A stretch of 64,000 bases of DNA from Persicaria tinctoria. Taxonomy: Eukaryota; Streptophyta; Magnoliopsida; Caryophyllales; Polygonaceae. The notes beneath the pieces are model-generated. The model worked only from the letters and a program-made list of their open reading frames with translations. It was not told the DNA's origin and did not search any database. The position numbers and the translations under genes are program-made. This document shows positions 48,501 through 61,400 of this stretch, in pieces. Each line of letters opens with the position of its first letter. Position 1 is the first letter of the stretch. Location: the NCBI GenBank assembly GCA_037127255.1, contig JBANSL010000009.1:22656475-22720474 (forward strand), read 5' to 3'.

Positions 48501-48658
48501 CCCAACGGCCCTACGATACTTTAGGGTTTGAAATCCCTCTTTATTACTGACCTTTGAAATGAGTTTGAAACCTCGACCCGTACCTGGATTGCAAGATCCG
48601 AACAAGGGTTTTCATCCCTTGAAACGTAACCCGGAAATCATAATTCTGGGCCGTTACA
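45544..48658 (+). repeat. 3' LTR of the LARD
   Basis: A 3115-bp LTR from TGTAAAGGCCCGGATTTTTA to GGGCCGTTACA. It contains donor-like words GGTGAGCTTCTC (46349) and CTCGGTGAGCCC (46500), the conserved donor CAG|GTAAGT (intron start 47691) and the conserved short frame from ATG 47954 to 48123, where one missing T changes the tail. It resembles the solo LTR at 34753-37761 most closely in its last 1.1 kb. Confidence 0.93.
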
Positions 48659-48888
48659 GTATTAAAGTAGATGCCATTATATTACGGATACAAACAGCTA
48701 ATTAATTGAATGTTACGAATCCAATCTCATTTCAATTTTTTTTGCAGCTAACCCAAACGGCTTAAATTGGGTAAATGACTTTGTGGAATTAATTTGTGAA
48801 AAAGAGCTAATTAATTGATTGTTAGGGGTAATCTCATTTCAAAAATTTTTTTGCAGCTAACCCAAACGGCTAAACACAATTAAATTAA

Positions 48889-51800
48889 GGCGAAATCGGG
48901 TATATACCCATGGAAACTTTATTAATTGGGTATATACCCATCAAAACTTTAAAATTGTTTATATACCCATTAAATCATTTATATTTTGTTTAATTGTCCA
49001 TCATATATTTAATTTATACTATTAAATGTAAAAATTATTAAAATTTAATTATTTAAATATGAATATTATTTAACTTTTAAATAATTATTAAAATGAGACA
49101 TTAATTTCAATTTCTCTCAAACTAAGTAATTTTTTTTAATTTGATGTGATTTTACATTTAAAAATATATGTATTTTATTTCTTTACTATGGTTTATGGTC
49201 ATTTTTATAAATTAATTATTTTGAACTTATACATGAAACTTGATATTCAAAATAAAATCATTGGATAAAAATATAATTATAATTACATTGAAGTTTAACT
49301 TTTATATTAAAAATTTAATTATATTTTCTATCTAATAATTGTAAAGTGATAAATTTTCTAATTATTTAAGTTTAGTATATAATTAAGTTTTAATCTAATT
49401 TTCACTCAATAATATTAGATCAAATATATTACGGACAATCAAACAAAATTTAAATGATTTGATGGGTATATAAACAATTTTGAAGTTTTGATGGGTATAT
49501 TGTAACACCCCCTTCAGTAAACGAGGGAATGTTGCAGCGCCAGTAATTATGCAGACTTTAATGGCCTCATAATTACCTTAGGCTAATAGGGACATGCAAC
49601 CATGCTCCCATAAACAACAGGATAAATAAATAATTTTAAAAGAATATCAGCGGAAGACATGAATATTATTTTTATGATAAAGTAAACGTTATTGCTTCAA
49701 AACTGTACATAAATCCGTGTTTAACACATCAAACAAAAGAAACTGAATTAAACCAGAAAACTCATTTACCAAAAGTTGTACTTATAAAAACTTGAAAATC
49801 TTTATTCCTTCAACTTCAACTCCTCAAGGTCTTTGTCCATAACCTGCAAAATTTAGTCTGATGTACAACGCATGCAGGCGAAGCACACCAGCCAACCAAT
49901 ACACAAAACGGTTGGTTAGTTCGGTGAAGAACTAGCAAATGACGAGGAAGGGAGTAATTTATGTGGCTCTTTGGACACTTAAAAGAAATAGGAATAGGAT
50001 AATCCAATAACATTAGATATCGATCTGAGAAGTGGAAATTCTGAAGAATCATATTCTCAAAAGAAATGGAAAATGAAAAAGAATAATGATCACCGTCACC
50101 CACACGCACATACACCCACACACACACACACGCACGCACACATATATATCACGTGTATAAAATACTTCATAAGGATAAAATATTTACTTAACAAATACCA
50201 TTCTTCGAATAATATCAAACAATGATTACTTAATCCTCACAACAAGGTATTAATGCTTATTTATTTATCACTCACTTATATCGTTATTGAACCACGTTGT
50301 ACTTGACGTAACAAAGTAACAACGTCATACCGGCACATGCCTATTTACCACTCATTTGGGTAAAATGTATCGTTTTGAGAATATTCAAAATGAACTTTTC
50401 ATGAAAAGCTTATAGAGCAAGACGTAACGAGTCTTGACCTGTTATGATTACGCATATTCACACACGCGCACACACGTTTAACACTCATCTTGTTACTAGA
50501 TTAGTAACACACACATGTCACATTATAAGGATTCATTAGATGAACCCGTATAATTTCCCACCATATAAATTTATCTTGTTACCCGCCAAGGCACTAATTT
50601 ATACGTATGTTCAACTTATATAATAAATAAGGACCTGCTCTAGAGATCAACCAAAGTCCACACTTGGAAAGTATATAACTGGAATGAACAGAGGTTGCAA
50701 GAATAAATAGACTTTGCAATTTATTTTAAAAAGATATGACAGATGTACTCGATAATAAGCAACTGACACGGATTTAAAGAAAGGCATTGGGTCTTTTAGG
50801 AAGTAAATGGGACAAAGTCACTTGCCTTGGTTACAGACCCAAAGTCTACGAATAATAAAGATGAAGATTAACCAAGAGATTTAATTCCTTCTGAAGACGT
50901 AGGATCCTGCTTGACGTCACCAACTATATAACCAAACGCATCCAGCCACGCCGTACATAGCAGACAAATAATAATTCAATTAGCTTACGTCCAAGAAATT
51001 TACCCTTAACTTCGGTAGAGTCTCCTTTTAAAATAATCCTTTAATTAACCCGATAAAACTTATATCCTTTACTTTATAATAATCACTTGTCCAACACCAT
51101 TTTCAAAATGCCGAGACAGTATTAGGGCTTGCAAACTTAATTTAGGATTTCCTTTCCTAAATTTAATTGGGCAGTATAACGACTTAAAAATGCCATATAA
51201 TCCAAAATAATTGGGCATTATCTGGACTTAACAGAAATACCCGTTTTATCCAAGGTTATATCGTATTAAGAAATACCCAAATTTCCTAACAATAATGAGC
51301 ATCATAACGACTAATAAGGGGATACCTTAATTTATATACGGGTATTATAACGACATAAAATATCCAAGATCTTAAATAAATGAAAGGGATTTTACCAGTA
51401 GAATAATGTCGGATCGTCCCAAAATACAACGACTGAATAATAAACAACGTCACTCGGGATGGAGGTGGTATACCGGTAGATCTGTGGCTTGTGTTCCGAC
51501 TTCGGTAATCAGGAGAGCACCATCGGCTATATATATACTACGTATGTGAATGAATGTGTGAATGGCAAATTGCAAGCTCCCTATTTATATAAACTTTCAT
51601 CCAATCATGTAAGTGCTTGGGCACCAAGCATCTCCATACTAATCTACTTGTAACGTGGCAGCCAATTCCACTTTGGCCCACTTTATAGGATAATTACGAG
51701 AAATAACCCAAGGTTTTCAGATTTACATATTTTATCCTCCTTATATATATATTCCAACAATCTTTCATTCCACTACTTTGGGAATATTTTACCAACTTAT

Positions 51801-52060
51801 TTTTAAGCATGTCTGAAATATCCAATAAAGTTTATAACCTTTTTACTTAATCCTTGACATGCTAACGAATCTTTACTGGATCTCACTATATTTCAAACTT
51901 GACAGAAATTCCAACAAGATTTTAACCGGAACTTTGCCTCCAAAGCTCTTAATCGTGCACATCATCACTACTCATGACGTCATCAAAACGGAAATATAAT
52001 GTGGGTATTACATATATACCCAATTAATAAAGTTTCCATGAGTATATACCCGATTTCGCC
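48889..52060. mobile_element. Mutator-type MITE split by a solo LTR
   Basis: Inverted repeats begin GGCGAAATCGGGTATATACC at both ends and extend for over 100 bp once the nested LTR is set aside. The 9-bp duplication TTAAATTAA flanks it (48880-48888 and 52061-52069). Without the nested 2.5 kb LTR it is about 650 bp, AT-rich and non-coding. The repeated word GGGTATATACCCAT is itself palindromic and occurs several times in each arm. It lies inside the second unit of a short duplication (AGCTAATTAATTGA at 48696 and 48804). Confidence 0.75.
49501..52012 (-). repeat. Solo LTR of a different Ty3-type family, nested in the MITE
   Basis: On the minus strand it begins TGTAATACCCACATTATATT and ends AGGGGGTGTTACA, 2512 bp, flanked by TATAT (49496-49500 and 52013-52017). 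A TATA box TTTATATAAATAGGGAG (minus, about 51593-51577) fits an LTR promoter. It is not alignable by eye with the TGTAAAGG...GTTACA family elsewhere in the window. No internal region is present, so it is a recombination product. Confidence 0.82.
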
Positions 52061-52193
52061 TTAAATTAATGGTATTAATTGGGTAAATGCCTTAGTGGAA
52101 TCAATTTATGAAAAAAAAAACAAATGGAATACACTTTCATAGATAAACGAATAACCGGTTAAACAGATAACCGAGAACATAATTATAGGCTAT

Positions 52194-55016
52194 TGTAACG
52201 ACCCAGAATTATGATTTCTGGGTTACGTTTCAAGGGATGAAACCCCTTGTTCGGATCTTGCAATCCAGGTACGGGTCGAGGTTTCAAACTCATTTTAAGA
52301 TTTATAGAAAGAGGGATTTCAACCCTAAACACTTCGAAGGGCCGTTGGGTACCCTTAACCTGTCCTAAGACTATGTCGCAAAATCCATTTCAACGGGAGT
52401 AAAGCGGAAGCAAAGTAAAGATACAAGTGCCACGGCAGAGCCGGGTCAAAATATGGTCAACCATTCAAATTCGAGCCGTAATTAAATTGGTGAAGTTGGA
52501 ATCTCAACTCTCTCTTTCCGTCATGTTAGACCCAGCGGTCATGGACCCAAATCAGCATCAATAGTAGTAAGCACAACGGATACCTAAAAAAATTGATATG
52601 GGGCGGGATCAGATCGATGCCCACTTAACTCTGCATCCCAGCCCTAAGCACACATATACGCTATACCTAATTAAGATGCTCTAATGCAGTACGAAATTCG
52701 AACACACTAGCATGCTCCTAGTTCATAATAATGTGCAGAAATACTGTAAAGGGCCCAAGACAATGCCAAGTGGCATATCCCTCTCCTACCTCCACCCCTT
52801 CCGATAGGTGGAGACTGGCCAGCTCGTGAATGCATTCATTCATAATAGGGCGGCACGCATGCCTAACCCGCTCCACAATAAAGCCCGCAGGCATATCATA
52901 ATATAAGGAAGTCATGACTCGATTGACTCAGGGTACCCGATGAGGCTGGGCTACCATATGACCCTAGAAAAGACTCTAGTTACTTCACAGATAACGGCCG
53001 TTCTGTTTACATACGCACAAAGAAATAGAATGCTCAACGATCGATGCAACCTAGCATGGTACTACATGGCATGCTGATCATGAATGTAACCACCTAGTAT
53101 ATCATGCACCTAAAGCAGGGAATAGCTCTATTCAATCTGAGAAAGCTCCGAAGAGACTTACCTGGAAGTGCAGAACAGCAAAAGGCAACAACTAGGTATA
53201 CAGAAAGCCAACATGTTACAGACGATCACCTAACACATATATAAGTAATATAAATAAGTCTACTTCTAATGTTTCTTAAAGCATATAATATCACACACAA
53301 GTCATAAATTTTATTCATCAAGTTAGGCAAGGTAAGTCATTTCCCAAGATTTTCCAAAACTCTTTTGAAACCTCAAGTTAGATCATCAAATCACCATTCA
53401 AAATGCTTTCTCAAATCATCCCAAAAATCTATTTATAAAACATTACCCTTTCATCAACTTATTTTATTATCATTTCAAGACAAATTAAACCAACAAGGTT
53501 AGTATATTTCCAAAATCCTCTTTTTAGTTTTATTAAATCAATTCTCCATTCATCAAAACAATTTTCAACCTTAAAACCCTTTTTCTAAATTTCTCTTCTA
53601 TTAAAATTCAAGTCCAATAAGATTATATTTTTAAATCCCAATAATAATATAACTAAATATATTATATTCCATTTACCTAATATATTTTATATCAAAATAT
53701 ACATAAGTCTTAAAATTCTTTTTCTCCAATTAAACTTACATAACCCATTTTATTCAAATTAGGCCCAAATGAGGAAAGACCCAAACCCTTTTATAACTAT
53801 CGGATCAGCCCAGCCCACACCAAATTCATCTGATTTTTCTTTAAAGAACCGAACCGGTTTTATTTAATTAAGACACCTGAACCGGACCAACCCAAGACAA
53901 AACAAAACGAAAAGAACCAGACCGGACACTGTTCATCACCTCCCCCAAAGGGCTCTGTTCGACAGTTCTGAGAAAAGGAAGGGAAAGGGAAGCTTTGCCG
54001 GTGACGACCTAACTCCGACCACCCTTCCCGACTCTAAGGACCACCGAATCGACAAGTAAGAAGAGAGAAAGGAGGTGCTCACCCAATGTTTCGATTCACT
54101 GGAAAGAAATGCACGGAGAGCTTCGTCGGGCTGTGTTCGGGCGCGTCGAGGGTGAATCTACGAACGGGAGTGCCTGGGAGAGGTTGAGGAGGTTAAAGGC
54201 GGAGCCTTTGGGTTGATAAGGAGTGAAAGAAGGGAGGATGAGAGGAGTCGAGACCTCACCGAGTCGAAACGGAAAACAGGGCAGCGGAAGGTGCTCGGCG
54301 GCGCTCCGGGAGGATCCTCTGCTGCTCCTGGAGTCAAGAGAGGTGTGGAGATATCTCTGGGTGCTACTCGCAGAAGGTGGAGAAGAAGCGGGGAGGGGCA
54401 GCTCGGTTTCCTCCACGGAAAAACAGAGGAAAAAGGAGGTGGCGGCTGCGGTGGTGGCGAGGTGGTGACGGCGGTGCTCGGAGGGATGGCGACGGCGCTG
54501 CTGCTGGGGAGGCGGCGGAGACCTGGTGGCGGCTTGCACAAGCAGCCATGGAGGAGGGCTTCTTCGGCAAAAATAAAAAAGGGGAAGAAGGGATAAGGTG
54601 GTGTTTGGGTTTTGGGTTTGTGTGGGTGTGAAAGGAGATCCAAAATCTGATTTTCCTTGGAAGAGAGAAGGGGGATATGCTCAGCTTCTGCCAATTCAAA
54701 GAGGAGGAATCAATAGGTGTTGTTTGTTTTCCATTGGAGTGGTGTCAAGGAAGGGAGGGAGTGAAAGGAGAGGTAGAATTTTACCCAAATGAGCGGGATG
54801 ACATGGAATGGATAAGAATGAGAAAAGATGACGGAATTTTGGTCCCGAGGAGAAAGACATATTCAATCGCTAGAGTTAAAAATTGGGCCGGAATTCGCTC
54901 TAAGAATTTCAAGTTAGATTTATTAAATTTGACGAGTTTTCCTTAAAATATCCAAATTAAATTCATTTTATTTTATTTATTCTTAAATAGTTATTTTAAA
55001 AATCCGGGCCTTTACA
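52194..55016 (-). repeat. Chromovirus-family solo LTR
   Basis: On the minus strand it begins TGTAAAGGCCCGGATTTTTA and ends CTGGGTCGTTACA, 2823 bp, flanked by GCTAT (52189-52193 and 55017-55021). It has the conserved donor CAG|GTAAGT (intron start 53161, minus) and the short frame starting at about 52894. The GC-rich part at about 54090-54560 gives long overlapping frames on both strands, which are compositional. Confidence 0.93.
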
Positions 55017-55107
55017 GCTATAGCATTTATGGTGGGGGCTGAACACAACTTTTACTAGATATATATACTAGGGTGGCAGACCCGTGCTACGCCCGGGGCA
55101 TGATTTT

Positions 55108-57655
55108 TGTAACGGCCCGGGATTATGATTCCCAGGTTACGTTTCGAGGGATAAAACCCCCCGTTAGGACCTTGCGCCCCGAGTACAGGTTGAAGGTTTC
55201 AAAACTTACTTTAATGTTTTCAAGGGGGGATTTCATACCCAAAATCGAAGGGATCGTTGGAATCCCCGGGGAAGTCCCCTGTACCTGTCGTAAATCTAAG
55301 CGTGGAAATCGGAAATAGTGCAACTAGCGGAAATAAGCGTAATACAAGAGGGTGCCACGGCAGAGCCGGGTCAAAACGGAGTCAAGTATAAATCCAAAAT
55401 ATAATCAGAGTCTAGTGAAGTCTATACTCCAACGCTCACTCTCCGCCGACAAAATGACCCGCGCAAATAGGCAAACAGCACCGATAGGATGAACATAGAT
55501 AATACCTAAAAAATTGATATGGGGCGGGATCAGATCGATGCCCACTTCTCTGCATCCCAACCATAAGCACACATATACGCTAATCCTAATAAAGATGCTT
55601 CTAGATGCATGGCGGAATAGTAACACACTAACATGCTCCTAAGATCAAGTGCATAATAATAATAAGGCCTTAGCATAGAATACCAAGTGGTATATCCCTC
55701 TCCTACCTCCACCCCTTCCGATAGGTGGAGACTGGCCAGCTCGTGAATGCATTCATTCATAATTGGGCGGCACGCATGCCTAACCCGCTCCACAATAAAG
55801 CCCGCAGGCATATAATAAAAGGAAGTGCATGACTCGATTGACTCAGGGTACCCGATGAAGCTGGGCTACCCTATGACCCTAGCAATGACTCTAGTTACTT
55901 CACAGATAACGGCCGTTCTGTTTACATACGCATAAAGAAATAGGATGCTCAACGATCAATGCAACCTAGCATGGTACTACATGGCATGCTGATCATGAAT
56001 GCAACACCTAGTATATCATGCACCTATAGCAGGGAATCACTCTATTCAATCTGAGTAAGCTCCGAAGAGACTTACCTGGTATCGCAGAACAGCAAAAAGG
56101 CAATCAACCAGGCAATATGAAATCCAACACGTCACAGATGATCACCTAACAAGTATAAGTACATGAATGAGTCTATTTCTAAGGTACAAAAAGCATAGAA
56201 TAGTCACACACACAACTTCACAAACTTAACATAATAACCATCTCATCATCATTTCCATATTATCAACCTTATCTCATAATCTATCATCTCAATATCTCAC
56301 AACCATACTCAATATAATTCTCCAATTCACCAACTTAGGATAATCCCCATTTCATACTTAACCAATTTGCATGCCATCATTTCAAAATCTTACTTAGCAT
56401 ATAATTGCACATCTTCATCATAATCATCTAACATTTAACCATAATAATAAATCACCACAATATCACATATAAAATCTCAAACAACATCTTATATTTTAAC
56501 CCTAATAATATTACATACTACTTCTAACATCTTTTATTTTAACATCTTTATAAAATATTTATAAAATCCCAACAATATTCATTAAATCAAAACATTCATT
56601 TTTAATTTACCAAACCAACCTCTATTAAAATTACCAAAAACCACCCACTTATTTTATAAAAGTCCAACCCGGCCCCCTTGTTTTAATTAAACCAAACCGG
56701 GCCCTTCAAAAGTTAGTCCCAAAGAAGCTTCCCATTTGTTTCTTTCAATTCAACGAGCTGGAGGTTTAAAAGAGGAAGGGGGGCCCACGCACACAGGGAG
56801 GAAGGAAGGAACGAGGAGGAAGGAAGAGAGCTCACCGAGAGGGCTCCGAAGCTTCGTCGGAGTTCGTCGGGATCTCGATGGACTCGCCGGAGTCTCGATC
56901 CGCGCTAGCTCGGCCTAGGACAGAAGAACGGGGGTTAAAGGCGGTGCTTTTCACAGCTCGAAGTCGAATGGAAAGGGAAACGAGCCTTACCGGGGTTCTC
57001 GGAGAAAACAGGGAGGAAGGAGAAGGGAAGAGGTGCTGCTCGGCGGCGGTGGTGAGGTGCGGCGGTGGTGGAAATGGCGTGAGGAAGCTCAAGAACCAGT
57101 TTTGGCTTGTGAAATGTCGAGAGAGAGAAGGAGAGAGAAGAGGAAGAATCAACACAAATCTGATTTTTCCAAAGGTCAAATTACACATAAAAGGTCCATT
57201 TTTTTGTGAAGAGTGAGGTATTGTTTGTTTGCCAAAATAAGGGGGTCAAAGAGTGGGGGAAGGAAAGGAGAGGATAAGATTTTACTATAATTAGGAGGTG
57301 ATGAGTTGGATTAGGATAAGAGAAAGCAAAAAGAGAGGGAGGGGAGGTGAGGATAAGATTTTACTATAATTAGGAGGTGATGAGTTGGATTAGGATAAGA
57401 GAAAGCAAAAAGAGAGGGAGGGGAGGTGAGGATAAGATTTTACTATAATTAGGAGGTGATGAGTTGGATTAGGATAAGAGAAAGCAAAAAGAGAGGGAGG
57501 GGATTTAAATTTCCGCTGATTGATCGTTCAAAACCGAAATGAAAGACGGAATTGATTTTTTTTTTAAATCGGAAAATTTGGGTCGGAATTTATTTTAAAT
57601 TCATTTTGATTTTCTTTTTCCGAAAATTAATATTTTAAAAATCCGAGCCTTTACA
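55108..57655 (-). repeat. 3' LTR of the chromovirus
   Basis: A 2548-bp LTR starting TGTAAAGGCTCGGATTTTTA at 57655 and ending CCCGGGCCGTTACA at 55108. It holds a 79-bp tandem repeat near its start (57271-57501), the donor CAG|GTAAGT (intron start 56075, minus) and the short conserved frame from ATG 55811. It is the shortest of the family LTRs here. Confidence 0.95.
57271..57501. repeat. 79-bp tandem repeat, three copies
   Basis: Identical units start at 57271, 57350 and 57429 with AGGATAAGATTTTACTATAA and end in GAGAGGGAGGGGAGGTG; the third is cut short. It lies in the first 400 bp of the LTR, the upstream promoter region on the minus strand. Confidence 0.95.
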
Positions 57656-57668
57656 TCATCCACCTCTA
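57656..57668 (-). other. Polypurine tract of the chromovirus
   Basis: On the minus strand TAGAGGTGGATGA directly precedes the 3' LTR, the same word as in the LARD at 45531-45543. Confidence 0.7.
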
Positions 57669-58401
57669 AAAACAAGTCTCGTCCCCGAGACTAAAATCAT
57701 TCTAAAGTGGGGATGAAGTTGGAATTGGTGAGTCCAAGGATCACGTCATCGATCCCGTAAGTACCTCATAAGTGCCCCCATGAGATCTCACAGTACCGTC
57801 GTCATGATCATAATACTCCCAATCGGTCGTAGTAAGGATGTGGTAGGGGCCCCTACCACACCCCACTCCGACTCCTCAGGCATACCATAACTCAAAACCA
57901 TCATGACATCTCCGCTAGGTCTTAGCAAGCGATCTACAGGTGCCCCCATACATGCTTGTATCCACTTCGTGGGGCGTCATAATGAAAGCTCGGGTTGGAA
58001 TAGTTTTCTCAAAATCTATGTCCCTTTTTAAATCACCATTTGATATTCTTTAAATTCGACATTAAACACGGCATTCCCAAACTTCCCAATCATTCTACAT
58101 CCACCTCTAAAGGCTAATCCCACATTCTCTTCCTAGGTTCCGAGTCAAATCATAATTCCACAATTCAACCTCTAGCACTTCTAACATTTGGTATCATGGG
58201 TATAGCAGAATGATCATAATCTCAAGATAAACAGAAGATTATAGCACATCAAAGGCAGTCACATACCATAATATCTAGCACATCATCATATCATCGAGGC
58301 TCATCACATCATATCACCAAGGATCTGCACACAACTACCAAGCATAAGCATGCAATCAAAGAGACACCACTAACCAATCCCAACCAACTAACTAGGCATA
58401 C
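57669..58401 (-). other. 3' untranslated region of the chromovirus
   Basis: Between the polyprotein stop and the purine tract. It has homology to the last interior part of the LARD, including ACGAGACTTGTTTTTAGAGG near the tract and repeated GGGGCAC/CCCCTACC words further in. No additional frame is supported. Confidence 0.6.
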
Positions 58402-61400
58402 TCACCCCACTCGAGAGGTCAAGGTAATGTCTACGCTCGGCTCAACATAAGACGCAAGTAGCTCATCTAAGACACCTCCATAGCTAGCCCGAATGCTCTC
58501 CTCGGTCTCCCATGTGGCCTCCTCAGGGCTCCTCCTAGACCACTGAACCAGAAGCAAAGGAACCTCCCTGTTCCTAAGCTTCTTGACACGACGATCAAGG
58601 ACCCTCACCGGACGCTCTACAAAGGTATGGTCAGGCTCAACGTGAAGGTCTGAGTGGTCAAGGACATGACTAGGGTCGGGAATATACTGACGGAGCTGGG
58701 AGACATGAAAGACGTCATGGACGCCGGCCAAGGATGGAGGTAAGGCTAAACGGTAGGCTACCACACCGACTCTCTCTAGGATCTCAAATGGGCCAATGAA
58801 CCTCGGACTCAACTTCCCTTTGATGCCGAACCGTCAAACTCCCCTGGTGGGTGAAACTCGAAGCCATACATGCGAGCCTACCTCGAACTCAAGCTCGGTC
58901 CTCCGTCTGTCCGCATACTTCTTCTGTCGATCCTGGGCTACCCTCATATGCTCTCGGATGCGACCAACCTTATCAACTGTCTCTCTGACCATCTCGGGCA
59001 ATGACAGAACTGTATCTGCAGGCTCGTCCCAGCAAACCGGCGACTTGCATCGCCTCCCATACAAAGCCTCATAGGGGGCCATCTCGATCGACGCGTGGTA
59101 GCTGTTGTTGTAAGAAAACTCCACTAGCGGTAGATGCTTGACCCAATGGTCACCCCAATCCAAGACGCACGATCGCAACATGTCCTCCAACGTCTGAATC
59201 GTCCTCTCGCTCTGGCCATCTGTTTGCGGGTGATAAGCCGTACTGAAATGCAATCTAGAGCCCAAACTCTCCTGAACCTGCTGCCAAAACCTCGAGGTGA
59301 AGCGCCCATCTCGATCAGATACGATCCTCTCTGGTACTCCATGAAGCCTCACAATCTGGCGAATGAACTCGTCTGCTAACTTCGAAGCTGGCCATGTCTC
59401 CTGAATAGCCATGAAATGGGCCGACTTGGTCAACCTGTCGACCACGACCCAAATAGCGTCAAACCCTCTGACGTCTCGCCTCAACCCAGTGACGAAATCC
59501 ATGGAGATATCCGTCCACTTCCACTCGGGAACTGGAAGTGACTGGACGGGTCCTCCCGGCCTCTGGTGATCAATCCGAACCTGCTGGCAAACCTGACATC
59601 TGGCCACGAACTCTGTGATGTCTGCTCTCATCCTCTGCCACCAATAACTCCTCCTCAGATCCTGATACATCTTATTCGTCCCTGGATGGACAGAATAAGG
59701 GGTGGAGTGAGCCTCCTGCATGATCCTCTGCCTCAAATCTGACGTCGATGGAACTACAACTCTGCCCTGGAAGGTCAGCATCCCGTCTGCTCTCTCTGCA
59801 AGCTCTCTAAATCTGCCCTGAGCCATCCGCTCTCTCAGAACTGCAATCTCTGGACAATCTGCCTGACCCTGCCGAATCTCTGCTGTCAATTCTGCCTGCA
59901 CCTCTAAGAACGACAACTGCCCGCGGTCTCGCTGAATCCACACCTCAAAGCAGCATCTCAACAGATCTCTCTGCAAGTCTCGCTGAGCTGTAAGCCTCTC
60001 AACGGCCACCTCATGATGAGTCTTCCTACTCAACGCATCTGCCACTACATTGGCCTTCCCTGGATGATAGACTATGTCCAAGTCATAGTCCTTCAGAAGC
60101 TCCAACCATCGTCTCTGACGCATGTTGAGCTCCTTCTGCGTGAAGATGTACTTCAAGCTCTTGTGATCTGTCATCACCTTGCAAGAAGTACCATACAGAT
60201 AATGCCTCCAGATCTTCAGAGCGTGAATCACGGCTGCCAACTCCAAATCATGGATGGGGTAAGACACCTCTGCAGGCTTCAGCTGACGCGAAGCATAAGC
60301 GATGACCCGATCTCTCTAATGCAGAACACAACCCAAGCCGGAATGCGAAGCATCTGTGTAGATAACGAAGTCCTCTGTCCCATCTGGCAGAGCTAACACC
60401 GGAGCAGTCGTCAACTTCTGCTTCAGAAGCTCAAAGCTGGCCTGACAATCTGAACTCCACTCGAAGGGGACGTCCTTCTTCAGCAGCTGCGTCATCGGTC
60501 TAGCAATACTCGAGAAACCCTGGACGAACCTCCTGTAGTAACTAGCCAATCCCAGGAATGAGCGGATATCTCTGACGTTCTTGGGCACCTCCCAAGCAAC
60601 GATGGCATCAATCTTTGCCGGATCCACGGCAACTCCCTCAGCTGAAATAACGTGGCCTAAGAATGCCACCTCTGTGAGCCAGAACTCACACTTGCTGTAC
60701 TTCCCATACAGCTGATGCTTCCTCAGCGTCTCCAGCACAATCCTCAAATGCTCCTCGTGCTCCTCTCTACTCCTCGAGTAGACTAAGATGTCATCGATGA
60801 AGACGACGACGAACTTGTCCAAGAAGTCGATGAACACTCGGTTCATGAGCTCCATGAACGCGGCTGGTGCATTGGTCAGCCCAAACGGCATGACCACGAA
60901 CTCGTAGTGACCATAGCGAGTCCGAAAAGCGGTCTTCGGAACATCCTCTGGCTTCACCCTCAGCTGATGATAACCCGACCTCAAATCAATCTTCGAGAAG
61001 ACCACGGCGCCCTGCAGTTGATCCATCAGATCATCAATCCGGGGAAGAGGATAACGGTTCTTCACCGTCGCCCGGTTCAGCTCCCGATAATCGATGCATA
61101 GTCTCAGCGACCCATCCTTCTTCTTGACGAATAGCACTGGTGCTCCCCAAGGCGATGCACTAGGCCGAATGTAGCCCTTCTCAGCTAGCTCCTCTAGCTG
61201 AGCCTTCAGCTCGGCCATCTCCGTCGGTGCCATGCGATAAGGGACTCGCGAGATAGGCCTGGTGCCTGGCTCCAACTCAATCGCAAAGTCGACCTCTCTC
61301 GGCGGGGGAAGTCCTGGCAGCTCCTCTGGAAACACATCTGCGAAGTCTCTGACAACGGGAACATCCGATATACTGGGGTGTATGCGATCCACCTCTAAAG

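Larger units (their letters stand above)
40625..48658 (+). mobile_element. Non-coding LTR element (LARD) of the chromovirus family with aberrant left end
   Basis: The target duplication GTATT flanks the whole unit (40620-40624 and 48659-48663). It has a 215-bp abnormal left LTR piece, an initiator-tRNA-Met primer site, about 4.7 kb of interior without protein domains, a purine-rich tract and a complete 3115-bp right LTR. The leader (40840-41140) and the last 300 interior bases match the corresponding ends of the autonomous chromovirus at 55108-64000, for example GGGGCAAAATGAATTTAA in the leader. It is therefore a large retrotransposon derivative that needs proteins from that family. Shared left and right LTR ends are identical over about 170 bp, so insertion was recent. 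Confidence 0.88.

Noticed and set aside
54096..54699. Long overlapping frames on both strands in the solo LTR
   Set aside because: The GC-rich, repeat-like LTR leader gives open frames in several phases at once. No domain and no conservation of the protein among the other LTRs.
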